Below are positions 34,297 through 45,070 of a stretch of DNA of 64,000 nucleotides, one piece after another (within the stretch, counting starts at the first letter, position 1; the number at the start of each line of letters is the position of its first letter). The stretch is taken from NCBI GenBank assembly GCA_947044405.1, contig CAMRHE010000333.1:1798001-1862000 (forward strand). The letters run 5' to 3'. The translations under genes and the position numbers were made by a program. The notes beneath the pieces are model-generated. The model was not told the DNA's origin, did no database searches, and worked only from the letters and a program-made list of their open reading frames with translations. The DNA comes from Leptodactylus fallax. Taxonomy: Eukaryota > Chordata > Amphibia > Anura > Leptodactylidae.

Positions 34297-35622
34297 CAAT
34301 TGTACTAAAAAGTTTACATACCCCCGCATTTTTTTTTTTTTTTGGCCTTTATTCAGCGAATATGAATGATAGCACAAAAACTTTTTTGTCCACTCACGGT
34401 TAGTGGTTGGTTGAAGCCATTTATTGTCAAACGTCTGTGTTTTCTCTTTTTAACTCATAAGGACAGCCAAAAACATCAAAATGACCCTGTTCAAAAGTTC
34501 ACATACCCTGGTGATTTTGGCCTGATAACATGCCCAGAAACCAAACCACGGTCAGGTAGACCAACCAAAATTTTGGCCACAACTGTCTGGAAAATTGTTC
34601 GGGATGCAAAGAAAAACCCACACATAACATCAGCTGAAATACAGGACTCTCTGAAAACTATCGGTGTAGCTATTTCAAGATGCACAATAAGGAGGCACTT
34701 GAAGAAAAATGGGCTGCATGGTCGAGTTGCCAGAAGAAAGCCATTACTGCGCAAATGCCACAAAGAATCTCACCTTCAATATGCCAAACAGCACAGAGAC
34801 AAGCCTCAAAACTTCTGAAACAAGGTCGTTTGGAGTGAGGAGACAAAAATCAAACTTTTTGGCCACAACCATAAACGTTACATTTGGAGAGGTGTCAACA
34901 AGGCCTTTGATGAAAGGAACACCATCCCTACTGTAAAGCACGGAGGTGGATCACTGATGATGTGGGGATGTGTGAGCTTCAAAGGCAAAGGAAACTTGGT
35001 CAAAGTTGAAGTAAAAATGAATATAGCACGTTATCAGAAAATACTGGAGGCAAATTTGCACTCATCAGCCAGGAAGCTGTGTATGGGACGTACTTGGATG
35101 TTCCAACATGACAACGATCCAAAACACAAGGCCAAGTCAACCTGTCATTGGCTACAGCAAAAGAAAGTGAAGGTTCTGGAGTGGTCATCTCAGTCTCCTG
35201 ACCTCAATATCATTGAGCCACTCTGGGGAGATCTCAAGGGCGCAGTACATGCAAGAGAGCCCAGGAATTTACAGGAACTGGAGACTTTTTGCCAAGAAGA
35301 ATGGGCAGTTTTACCATCTGAGAAAATAAAGAGCCTCATCCACAACTACCACAAAAGACTTCAAGCTGTCTTTGATGTTAGAGGGGGCAATACACGGTAT
35401 TGAGAACTGGGGTATGTGAACATTTGAACAGGGTAATTTTGATGTTTTTGGTTGTCATTATGATTTAAAAAGAGAAAACACAGAAGTTTGACAATAAATG
35501 CCTTCAACCAACCACTAACCATGAGTGGAGAAAAAGTTTTTGTGTTATCATTCATATTCTCTGAAAAAAGGCCAAAAAAAACAAAAAATCTGCCGGGGTA
35601 TGTAAACTTTTTAGCACAACTG
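34297..35622 (+). mobile_element. Tc1-like transposon, inactive
   Basis: TA at 34295-34296 and 35623-35624 flank the termini CAATTGTACTAAAAAGTTTA and TAAACTTTTTAGCACAACTG. The inverted repeats are about 210 bp each (34297-34505 and 35405-35622), including a second pair of GTTCACATACC-type motifs at their inner edge, as in elements with two transposase-binding sites per end. The leader and the start of the transposase are deleted between the left repeat and about 34515. Confidence 0.92.
34515..35403 (+). pseudogene. Tc1 transposase, N-terminally deleted, catalytic site mutated
   Basis: The frame starts in the linker (TKPRSGRPTKILATTVWKIV). The second helix-turn-helix (ITSAEIQDSLKTIGVAISRC) follows, and the region reaches RDKPQNF, where TGA (34816-34818) replaces an expected sense codon. 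The same frame continues to 35403: VVWSEETKIKLFGHNHKRYI, KHGGGSLMMWGCVSFKGKG, MFQHDNDPKHKAKS, SSQSPDLNIIEPLWGDLK. The first catalytic Asp is Glu (SEET rather than SDET), and the NPIE box is NIIE. Second D and E are separated by the usual 34 residues. The first helix-turn-helix is missing. There are several independent reasons for inactivity. Confidence 0.9.
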
Positions 35623-35624
35623 TA

Positions 35625-38335
35625 TAACACATTCAGATTTTTTAGAAGTCTATCCCACCCTGCTCAATCTTGTCACAGGTTCTACGGCTAATTCAGCCAC
35701 AGAGTGCGTGGTGCGAGACATCCTGCTGGTTAGCCTCATTCATATCTGCTTTGGCATTCCACCGCAGGGAGAAAATGAAAAGGAATAAAAGGCGGATGTC
35801 CTTTTCATTTTCACATTTTAGATCTGCTTAGTGATATAGTCATGGATCTATTAATACTGTATTACTGCAAAACCAGGCAGATATGGCATTTCTAGGAATC
35901 TAGGAATGCCTGATATAAAAGTCTTTTGTGGTTTGTGACAGCAGCCATTGTTGTTTGTTATAATTGTTTGTTAGAAAGTAATAAAATCAGGGATTACATG
36001 TCTTCTAGTTGAAAGGAGTGCATGTGTGATGCTGCTCCATTCAGTCTCTATAGAAATGAGAAGGACAGCTTAATATAGTGTCCAGCTATCTTCAGCAGTA
36101 CCATAGTGGTTGAATAGAGTGTCAGCGTGGCATGTATGACCGTCACTCCATTCCAAAGGGGACATGGGACACCTGTTCTTGTAATTGGGGGAGTCAGATA
36201 GGTTAAATTGTGATTGTAGGGTAACCCCCTTAAGTAAAATCACTTGCTAGATATGCTATAGGAAAAATAGAATGGTGGAAGGCCTCCCAACAGACAACCA
36301 GTTGTCCATCTACCAAGAACAGACTGTCAACCTCTGGCACAGTCGATGTACTCCTATAGACTATGTAAAACATCCAACTTGATCGATCTTGCCCCCAATT
36401 TCACGGCTGACCAGCTGAAGAATCCACAGTGAGAGACACTCAGCTGATCATCCCCATTCATCTGTGGCTGATCAGCCAGTGAAAGCCACATCAGAAAGCT
36501 AAAGCTCTGCTTTGGCTTTCTTCCATAGGGAACTGTAGAGTGGTAAAATGAAGAGGAATCTAAGGTGGAATCCTTTTCATTTTCCGCCATCTGAACTACG
36601 CTAAAAGGACAAGCTCAACAAAAATTGACCAGTGCCCTACATATAATAGAAGCATCTCCTGCACTTGCCATGAGGGGTTCCAGGTGTGTTACATACTATT
36701 CCTCTACACTATATGTTGGAAAATAAACAATGAAACTTTCTATCCCTTTAGATTCCCTTTAAAACAATCCACAAGTTCTCTTGGAGTGATCCTTTGTATA
36801 CATCTGTAATGTTGTGGAGGCGACAAAATACAGAGACTCTATTTGCAGTACAAGAATTATCTAATTAGGAATTTTCTGAAAGAAAAAAGGTTACAGATTA
36901 ATACAATACAGTTAAATGGCCAATCTGTGCCACATAGGTCTCCTATCTTCAGTGATATGCCTGCAGGGAGGAAGACTCCTTCTCCTTCAACACACGTTTT
37001 CTTATAGTTGTCTTTACCACATTGTACAGGAGACATCAGACATAGGCAACCTATATAAAGATACACTTCTACAGGCAATAATATCAACTTGACGTATTTA
37101 CATTGATTCAAAGAAGTTTCACAATACATGGATAACAGTAATTTTCAGAAAACTATAAAGTATACCTACTAACTTGGCCAACTAATCCCCGACAACTACT
37201 CAACATCTCAGGAGTACACAGAATAACATAACACAGGTCATTTCCTGCACACCCGACTACATAGCTGTCCTCTTCTTACAAAGCTAACTACTTGTTCACG
37301 CTCTGATCCAGTTAACATCTAACTTACAGACATTGCACGGCAACTTTGCCTATTATAGGGAACCCAGAGGAGCTATACAAGGCACTGGAATTTCCCCTCA
37401 GTCACCATCACATTGTGACAATAGCACTAAAAACATCAGTTGTCACTATTCTACTGGTTAGCAAGCATCCAGTTGTTCACCATTTGTTTCCTAGTTACCA
37501 AACACAGGATCCTTGTCTCCCAGTTCTTACAAACACAGCTCCCTCCTAAATACACGCTGTGGCACCATCCTTCTTCCTCAGGGTGCTGCCCATTGATGAA
37601 TTACCCTTTTTGTGGTCAGGTTTGAGTCCCATGGAAATCAGAACTGTTGCTAAAGGGGTTGTCCAGGATAAGTGTTTTCTCTATGACCTGCTTGAAGGAC
37701 CATTTATACTAGCTATGGGTAAGTTTCTCTGTTCATAGACCCTTAATACTAGATTCAGTAGAAAAAAAAATCAGAACGTGTAAAGGTGAACAACTATTTT
37801 AGAGGGGATTTCAAAATGTAAAAAATATTCTTAATATATTTTTTTTTATACTGTTCATTGTTCTGTGGATACAGCCAACATTGTAAACAATGGGGGATTG
37901 CATTCTGGTTGCCATGAAATCCAGGAGGGACATAGTCTTTTTCAATAATTACATTTTTGCGGATTCTCTTGGGTTTACTGAATAGCATACTTTAAAGTTG
38001 GTAAAATGGGGATGCATAAAGAGGACCTTTCATTTCCTCTAACATTATGTGTTATATACATCTGTGTAGCTGATAGCATGCTGAATTCAGTGAACTTTCA
38101 GTCTTGCCGATATCTGCCCCTGTTACAGAGATATCGGTGCTGTTAATTTCGGTATCGATAACACTGCACTGTCAGAGGGGTCGGCCTCATAGTTCAGGGT
38201 CATCGCTGGGTGGTGAGGAACACCCCCTGGATGGTACACTTCTATAGATACACTTATATACACTTCTATGATACTGATCTGTGAGGCACAGACAGGTGAG
38301 TGCACACTGCATCTGTCTGTTACTCCTTAAAGGGA
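35625..38335. other. No gene recognised
   Basis: About 2.7 kb unassigned. Small palindromic pieces occur around 35740-35820 and 36540-36600 (AAAATGAAAAGGAAT versus TCCTTTTCATTTT). A TTAA-type end TAAAGGGGTTGTCCAGGAT lies at 37652. Short open frames lack domains. Confidence 0.45.
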
Positions 38336-38549
38336 GTCTGTCAGCAGTAAATCGGTTATAAACCTATGCACAGTACCTTGCAGTGGTGATTCTACAGTTT
38401 CCAAGTACTCAGTTTTGTAGCCCCATTTCCATGTAAATTGTTGTTTTATTCATATTTACATGAGGGGAAAAGTGCATTGCCATAGAATCTAGAGCTGAGA
38501 CAAAAGCCCAGGCAAGCTAATGCATACCCTCAAAGCATCCCCTCATTTA

Positions 38550-40153
38550 CACTACCGTTCAAAAGTTTAGGGTCACTTAGAAATTTCCTTATTTTTGAAA
38601 GAAAAGCACAGTTTTTTTCAATGAAGATAACATTAAATGAATCAGAAATACACTCTATACATTGTTAATGTGGTAAATGACTATTCTAGCTGCAAACGTC
38701 TGGTTTTTAATGCAATATCTACATAGGTGTATAGAGGCCCATTTCCAGGAACCATCCCTCCAGTGTTCTAATGGTACATTGTGTTTGCTAACTGTGTAAG
38801 AAGGCTAATGGATGTTTAGAAAATCCTTGAAAACCCTTGTGCAAGTATGTTAGCACAGCCGAAAACAGTTTTGCTGGTTAGAGAAGCTATAAAACTGACC
38901 TTCCTTTGAGCTAGTTGAGAATCAGGAGCATTACATTTGTTGGATCGATTAAACTCTCAAAATGAACAGAAAAAGAGAACTTTCATGTGAAACTCGACAG
39001 TCTATTCTTGTTCTTAGAAATGAAGGCTATTCCATGCGAGAAATTGCCTAGAAACTGATGATTTCCTACAACGGTGTGTACTACTCCCTTCAGAGGACAG
39101 CACAAACAGGCTCTAACCAGAGTAGAAAGAGAAGTTGGAGGCCCCGCTGCACAACTGAGCAACAAGACAAGTACATTAGAGTCTCTAGTTTGAGAAATCG
39201 ACGCCTCACAGGTCCTCAACTGGCAGCTTCATTAAATAGTACCCTCAAAATGCCAGTGTCAACATCTACAGTGAAGAGGCGCCAGGGATGCTGGCCTTCA
39301 GGGCAGAGTGGCCAAGAAAAAGCCATATCTGAGACTGGCTAATAAAAGGAAAAGATTAATATGGGCAAAAGAACACAGACATTGGACAGAAGAAGATTGG
39401 AAAAAAGTGTTATGGACAGACGAATTGAAGTTTGAGGTGTTTGGATCACACAGAAGAACATTTGTGACATGCAGAACAACTGAAAAGATGCTGGAAGAGT
39501 GCCTATCGCCATCTGTCAAGCATGTTGGAGGTAATGTGATGGTCTGGGGTTGCTTTGGTGCTGGTAAAGTGGGAGATTTGTACAAGGTAAAAGGGATTTT
39601 GAATAAGGAAGGCTATCACTCCATTTTGCAACGCCATGCCATACCCTGTGGACAGCGCTTGATTGGAGACAATTTCATCCTACAACAGGACAATGACCCA
39701 AAGCGCACCTCCAAATTATGCAAGAACTATTTAGGGAAGAAGCAGGCAGCTGGTATTCAATCTGTAATGGAGTGGCCAGCGCAGTCACCAGATCTCAACC
39801 CCATTGAGCTGTTGTGGGAGCAGCTTGACCGTATGGTATGCAAAAAAGTGCCCATCACGCCAATCCAACTTGTTGGAGGGGCTTCTGGAAGCATGGGGGG
39901 AAATTTCTCCAGATTATCTCAGCAAATGCCAAAGGTCTGCAATGCTGGAATTGCTGCAAATGGAGCATTCTTTGATGAAAGCAAAGTTTGAAGTAGAAAA
40001 TTATTATTTAAAATAAAAATCATTATTTCTAACCTTGTCAATATCTTGACTATATTTTCTATTCATTTTGCAACTCATTTGATAAATAAAAGTGTGAGTT
40101 TTAATGGAAAACACAAAATTGTCTGGGTGACCCCAAACTTTTGAACGGTAGTG
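38550..40153 (+). mobile_element. Tc1-like transposon, inactive
   Basis: TA at 38548-38549 and 40154-40155. It starts CACTACCGTTCAAAAGTTTA-GGGTCAC and ends GGGTGACCCC-AAACTTTTGAACGGTAGTG. The length of 1604 bp is full size. The terminal repeats visible are short (about 30 bp), unlike the 270-bp and 210-bp repeats of the other copies here. Confidence 0.93.
38962..39991 (+). pseudogene. Tc1 transposase with stop and frameshifts
   Basis: The start ATG at 38962 opens MNRKRELSCETRQSILVLRN. A TAG at about 39049 follows REIA within the first helix-turn-helix. The same frame resumes (ISYNGVYYSLQRTAQTG) through the linker and second helix-turn-helix. A frame change near 39290 leads to the catalytic domain from 39308: WTDELKFEVFG (first D), [33 protein letters not shown] (second D), SPDLNPIELLWEQLDR (E). 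Second D and E are 38 residues apart, as in the 1.6-kb copy at 1646, so the two belong to one subfamily. Another frame change lies near 39860; the C-terminal AANGAFFDESKV is back in frame. Confidence 0.9.
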
Positions 40154-40155
40154 TA

Positions 40156-40397
40156 AGTAGTTAAAAATTCTGCAGAATTTTAAAGGTTTTCTCTAACTAT
40201 CTTAGTGGTGACAGTCTGTTGTCTTGATCGGTTGCAAATGGATACGACCATGGTCTGGGACTTCTCAGGAACCCAGCCATAATTTTCTTATTGTACCTGG
40301 GTTATCAGGCAGGGACACTACATATATCAGAAGATATCCCGGCCACAATAAGGAAATCATGGCTGATTTTCTGACCCCAAACTTTTGAACGGTAGTG
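40156..40397. repeat. Second copy of the Tc1 right terminus
   Basis: The bases GACCCCAAACTTTTGAACGG-TAGTG recur at about 40373-40397, again followed by TA, 240 bp beyond the true end at 40153. The sequence between has no transposase. It may be an internally deleted relative or a rearranged end. Confidence 0.7.
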
Positions 40398-40535
40398 TAC
40401 ATATGAATAAAATGTCAATTTACATGGAAACTGGCCTGCATAGCTGAAATACAAAGGTATACTTGGGAACTGTAGACTCACCTCTCCAAGGCACTGGGTT
40501 TAGCTTTATAACCAATTTACTGCTGACAGTAAAGG

Positions 40536-41212
40536 TAAAATTGAAGCCGCCATATTTAAAGTGGTGACATCCACTGTACTATTATGATTGATGTAGGCAA
40601 GGGGTTAAAGAGGTTGTCTGGGATTTTTTTGTTCATGGTCTATTCTTAGGTCCCATTGATATATTTATAAATGTGTCTAATATACTAAGTTAATAATTAT
40701 ATTACATAAAACATATAACACAAATTACATATTAATTAATTACATACAACACTAAATAAAAATACATATACTGATGTACAAGTTTAGCGGCTACCATCAC
40801 TGTCATTAGACCAGCAGTGTCTTGCTCTTTCCACCCAGAAAAGTTTCACATCTGTTTCCTAGACTTAACAACTTCTGAAGAAAAATTGTGGGAGAGGGCC
40901 AGAAATGTTATTGTAGTGAATGATAAAGGAATCTATATCGACCCAGGATGATGTTGATATCAAGAACTGCATACATGTTACGTGGCAGAAACAGCGAGAA
41001 GGAGCCTTTAGGCTGAAATCACACCTGCAGGTTTTGAGCCAAATAAAGGAGTGAGTACAAAAGGGAAGAGGAATATATTTTTTTTCATTATACTTTTTTC
41101 CATTTAGATTCACTCCTGGCTCGTGGCACAATAATAAAGGTATGGCTACTGATGTATAATTACTATTAAAATTCTTCTTCAGTCTCTGTGTTTCATGCTA
41201 TAACTACTCTTG
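40536..41212. other. No gene recognised
   Basis: Unassigned AT-rich sequence. It begins with a TTAA-type repeat end (GTTAAAGAGGTTGTCTGGG at 40606). Confidence 0.4.
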
Positions 41213-41610
41213 GTAGCCAAGAATGGCTACAAAAGAAATGGAAAATATATAGGAAATAATTATACTTCTCCCTTCTGCTCAATCCACTCCTGACATTGGC
41301 TAAAAAAAAATGCAGCAAAATCTGCAAGAAAAAATGCTGCATTTCTGCAACATGGGGCCTTAGCACTTTCCACCATGGTTTTTCCTGCAGTGATGTTCAC
41401 AGAAAGTCTGCAGAGTTTTCCTCTGCGGACTTTCTGCTTCAATTATATCTATAGGGAAATCCCCGTCTTTTCTGTAGATATAATTGACATGCTGTGATTT
41501 CTAAAAACGCAACCGTTTTGGAAATCGCAGCATTTCCACTGCGGGTATTTTTCTGCAATGTATGGATGGAATTTGCTGTAAACCGCGGCATTTACGCCAC
41601 CTGGAACCTG
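41213..41610. repeat. Foldback MITEs, GAGCCAAA family (partial) plus neighbour
   Basis: The stretch 41213-41364 (GTAGCCAAGAATGGCTAC, CTTCTCCCTTCTGCTCAATC, CTGCAACATGGGGCCTTAGC) matches the copy at 43598. The stretch 41370-41610 is a second palindrome (GCAGACTTTCT motifs, AATTATATCTATAG against CTGTAGATATAATTGACATG). Confidence 0.6.
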
Positions 41611-43597
41611 GTTTAAGACCCAAAATTAATGACTGATTCTTAGGATAAATCATTGATTTTAGATCGAGGTCTAACACACGGCCCCAGCACAATCCGTTTT
41701 TCTGACCATAGTGTGCAGAGCCAAAAACACATGGCTCTGTACACTGCACTGTGGCCAAACCTTATTTTTACAGCTTAGCTACTATTCACTTGAATGGAAG
41801 CTGAACTGTAATAGTGCAGCCAGTATACATTACTAGGCACAGAGCACTTGCCCCAGATTCCCAGAGTGCTAATTTCAGAGAGTGTTTGGATCCCTGCCAC
41901 TTTTCCACTTACTTTTTTAAGCCACATGATGCTTTGGCCATAAGCAGGTGGCATGATAATGTCACTTTATTGTACCCCCTGCGCTGGATTGCAGGCAGAA
42001 AACACAGGAAGAGAACAAAGCCACCTGCCATAGGAATTTGTTTCGATGAGTTTCAAGTTTTTTTTTATTTTCATTGGTGCAAAGGGGCACTATTAATTAG
42101 GGTAGGGTACAAAAGACATAACTGCAATATGGGAGCATTTAAAGGGAATACTATACTTTGGGGACACACAGGAGGGCATAACTATTTTATGGGGACCCAA
42201 AGGGTAGAAATTACTACTGTATGGGAACATAAAGGTGAACATTACTACTACAATCGGGCAATACTGTACACCAGGACTAAATTAATGGGTGGGTACCCTA
42301 GGGCTTCCACCACTGAATAGGAAGATGAAGCCTCCACCATTTGCAGCAGCTAGACCAGAAGCACATGATATTAGAAGCATACTTCAGCAGCCACAATATC
42401 CCTCAAATAATCTATGCACAGCAGAGCAGGAAGCTCCTTCCCTAGCTAGTTGTTGTTGGCTCTGTGCAAGGTGAACTAGACAGAACTAATCTACCTGGTT
42501 ATACGGTGTCATATGTGACGTCACTTGTACTTTGGTGCTGGCATGAGCTAAGGTACAGTTCAGCCTTTAGGGGGCTGGAAACCGGCATACTCCAAGCAGC
42601 CCAAATCCACATGACATTTCCGACTACTGTCAGTGCTCCGCACAGATACCCAGGCCAGCAGACACTGGCAGTCAGCTGTTTAGGACACTACCTACCACCC
42701 TGCAATTGGTGAGGAAGAAATCAGAAGCAAGTGGACCACCAGAGTTTGTAAAGTAAGGGACAGTTCATATGACAGAATAAGAGATTTGAGCAGGTTTTCC
42801 GCATTAGACTCCTTTGCAAATTCCAGCTCTGTACATCCCGAGGCGGAAAGCTGACACAGAGTTTTGGACTTTCCGCTGTAGGTTTACTCACTTGGGCAGT
42901 ATCTAGCATCGTGGGATCTGTGGATGAATCAGCTGCAGAATTTGTGGCAAAATCAATCAGGACACTTTTTTTTTAGCATCCTGAAAAAAAGAAGCATCCT
43001 TCAATGCCTCCCATTGAAAACAAAATCAGCTCCAAATTCTGAGTGAATGTAAACTTATTGGTCAGGTGCTATGTGGCAATTTGTCCCCGCAACACCTAAC
43101 CCTAACGAATGTCCAAAGATCTCTGTGTCACCCTGTTGGCCATGCAAGTGAATGGAGTTGTACTGCAATCCAGAAGTTGTTGCAATTGGTTGTGGTCACA
43201 ACAACCTCAGGAATTACAGGGCAGCACTGAGATCTTAGATCAAACAGTGTTACCCTAGATCCGCACAATGGTCCATCTGTGCACCGAATTTTCTGGCCTG
43301 AACAGTATACCAGGTGAGGGACTCCTAGCATAAAAGTTATGCAGCTCATCCCCATTCACTTGGACCGATATAGTGGATTACAGCAGTGGGGCATGTAAGC
43401 CTAAACTTACGTCCATTTCTGACAGCTGTTGTGCACCCAAGGGATGGCCGTTTTCTGGAAGGAACCGTAAAATGGGCAAAAATAGAGCATGACCTATATT
43501 TTGCCAGTCTGTGACAACTTATGTCAAAATTTAGGTAATGTGAATAGCCCTATTGACTGACAGTGAAATTAATGCAGCCTTGCGATGGCCGTTTGAG
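41611..43597. other. No gene; assorted repeat pieces
   Basis: Contains a weak GGGGACACA...CATAACTATTTTATGGGGA array (42125-42250), MITE-like pieces at 43080-43260 and 43390-43560, and no supported coding region. The 168-residue open frame at 41814-42320 has no recognisable domain. Confidence 0.45.
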
Positions 43598-43816
43598 GCT
43601 GAGGCCCCATGTTGCGGAAACGCAGCTTTTTTTTGTTGCAGATTTTGCTGCGTTTTTTTGAGCCAAAGCCAAGAATGGTTACCAAAGGAATGGGGAATAT
43701 ATAGGAAGTTCTTATACTTCTCCCTTCTGCTCAATCCACTCCTGGCTTTGGCTCAAAAAAACACATAAAAATCTGCAACAAAAAAGCTGCGTTTCCACAA
43801 CATGGGGCCTTAGCCT
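43598..43816. repeat. Foldback MITE, GAGCCAAA family, best copy
   Basis: GGCTGAGGCCCCATGTTGCG, GTTGCAGATTTTGCTGCG and TTTGAGCCAAAGCCAAG pair with CTGGCTTTGGCTCAAAAAAA, AAATCTGCAACAAAAAAGC and CATGGGGCCTTAGCC. The loop holds CTTATACTTCTCCCTTCTGC. Confidence 0.85.
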
Positions 43817-44759
43817 AAAAGAACGTCTGTTACACGCTGTGAATATAGGGAAAGGCTACATGCCCTGTTTTTCACACTATGTCACAAGCGACTTTAGTTC
43901 TGTAGTTCTATTAGATCTAGGATCAGAAGCTCAGGCAAATTCAGTCTATTAAATCTTTGATGCCTCCTACAGATTTTTCACCATCGACCTTAATCTGGCT
44001 CTGTTGTGTAGAAAGCACAAAAGGTGTTACTATAACTGTGTGAGATACTAAGAACTATTATTGTGTAGGGCACCAATGGGGGCTACTATTACTTTGTTTG
44101 GCACCATAGGGAGTAATAGTTCTGTGTGGGGACCTAGGACCACCTGGGGCAAATTCTAAAGCGTTGTGTTGTGGCTGAAAGAAATCTTCAACCATAAAGA
44201 AAGGAAAACTTTCCTGTGTGTTGCATGCGGTTACTTCGGATGTGATTATACATCACAAAGAAAAGGTGCAAACAATGCTAGAAAACTGGGGAACTGTCCA
44301 TAGTAAATTTTAGGCCAATGTGTTTGGGTATTAAGGGTGATAAAAAAAACTCCAAGATTTGCCCTAATGCCCGTAGGATTATAATTTTAGGAGAGAAAAA
44401 ATTTCATTGCATGAAATGGCTTATGGGAAATGTCTACATGTCAGAGTGGACAGCCAATTGGAGATCGGCTGATGGAGTTTTCGATCTGATTGCTGGATTT
44501 CCATGTAATGATGAACCTCCATAACATGCACAGGTCACTGTTCAGACTACCATGATCATTACGTCTATTTCCAGTGAATAGTATTGCGCTTGTTCATAGC
44601 CATTCAGCTCTTTGTATAGCTTCAGCTACTAATGTCACTAATGCACAAGTGACTGTAACCTGGCCAGGAGCCGCCTGTGATGCACTACATGGGAGGTGTA
44701 TGGAGGAGACAGTGACAGAGAGGGGGGTGGGATAATGTAAACTTCCATGCTGGCAGCTG
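43817..44759. other. No gene recognised; upstream flank of the CpG-rich block
   Basis: A weak array related to ATTATTGTGTAGGGCACCAA lies at 44040-44140. The rest is unassigned and may contain p4ha2 upstream regulatory sequence. Confidence 0.4.
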
Positions 44760-45070
44760 TACACATAAGGGGAGCCCCCCACCCACCGTGCACATCTGCA
44801 CACAGCAGCGACACGTATGTACACTTCACCAGCGGCAGCGTGAGCCCCTGCACGACCCGCACTAGGGGAGGCGCGGCCGGATGACACGTGACCTGGGGGC
44901 GGGCCGCTGGAGAAGGAGGTATTCCCCCTGTACATTGACTGCCATAGTGTGTGCTGTCCCTCAGCTGAGCCGCCTGTCACACAGGGACCTGTGTACACTG
45001 CGCTACATCACTCTCCCTGCGGTAAGTAGATGGCATGAAGGGGCAGTGGGCTGGGCCGGGGGTGCATAGT
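44760..45070 (+). promoter_or_regulatory. p4ha2: CpG-rich candidate p4ha2 promoter and noncoding first exon
   Basis: This is the only CpG-dense block in the right third of the window that is not inside a repeat. It contains GGGGAGGCGCGGCCGG, CACGTGAC (44886) and the Sp1-type box GGGGGCGGGCCG (near 44893). It then runs to CCCTGCG|GTAAGTAG, a strong splice donor with GT at 45022. On the known p4ha2 plan (noncoding first exon, ATG in a later exon) it would splice to 58166. The linkage is inferred from position, strand and composition; the transcription start is not determined. A minus-strand open frame over it (44594-44998) is taken as a by-product of high GC. Confidence 0.5.

Larger units (their letters stand above)
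38336..40535. repeat. Palindromic MITE interrupted by a Tc1 element
   Basis: The left arm is at 38336-38460 (GGGAGTCTGTCAGCAGTAAA, GGTTATAAACC, ACAGTTTCCAAGTA). The right arm is at 40410-40530 (TACTTGGGAACTGTAGACTC, GCTTTATAACCAATTTACTG, CTGACAG). They are inverted copies. The Tc1 at 38550-40153 sits in the centre. Confidence 0.65.

Noticed and set aside
33732..34403. 223-residue + strand reading frame rich in WGHCG and YYTV
   Set aside because: It covers the tandem array and then runs into a Tc1 end; codon periodicity comes from the repeat unit.
41814..42320. 168-residue + strand open frame
   Set aside because: No domain, no conserved motif and no splice support; it lies in a repeat-rich stretch.
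44594..44998. 134-residue minus-strand open frame over the CpG-rich block
   Set aside because: High GC removes stop codons by chance. It lacks a recognisable domain, and the + strand donor and gene position explain the block better.
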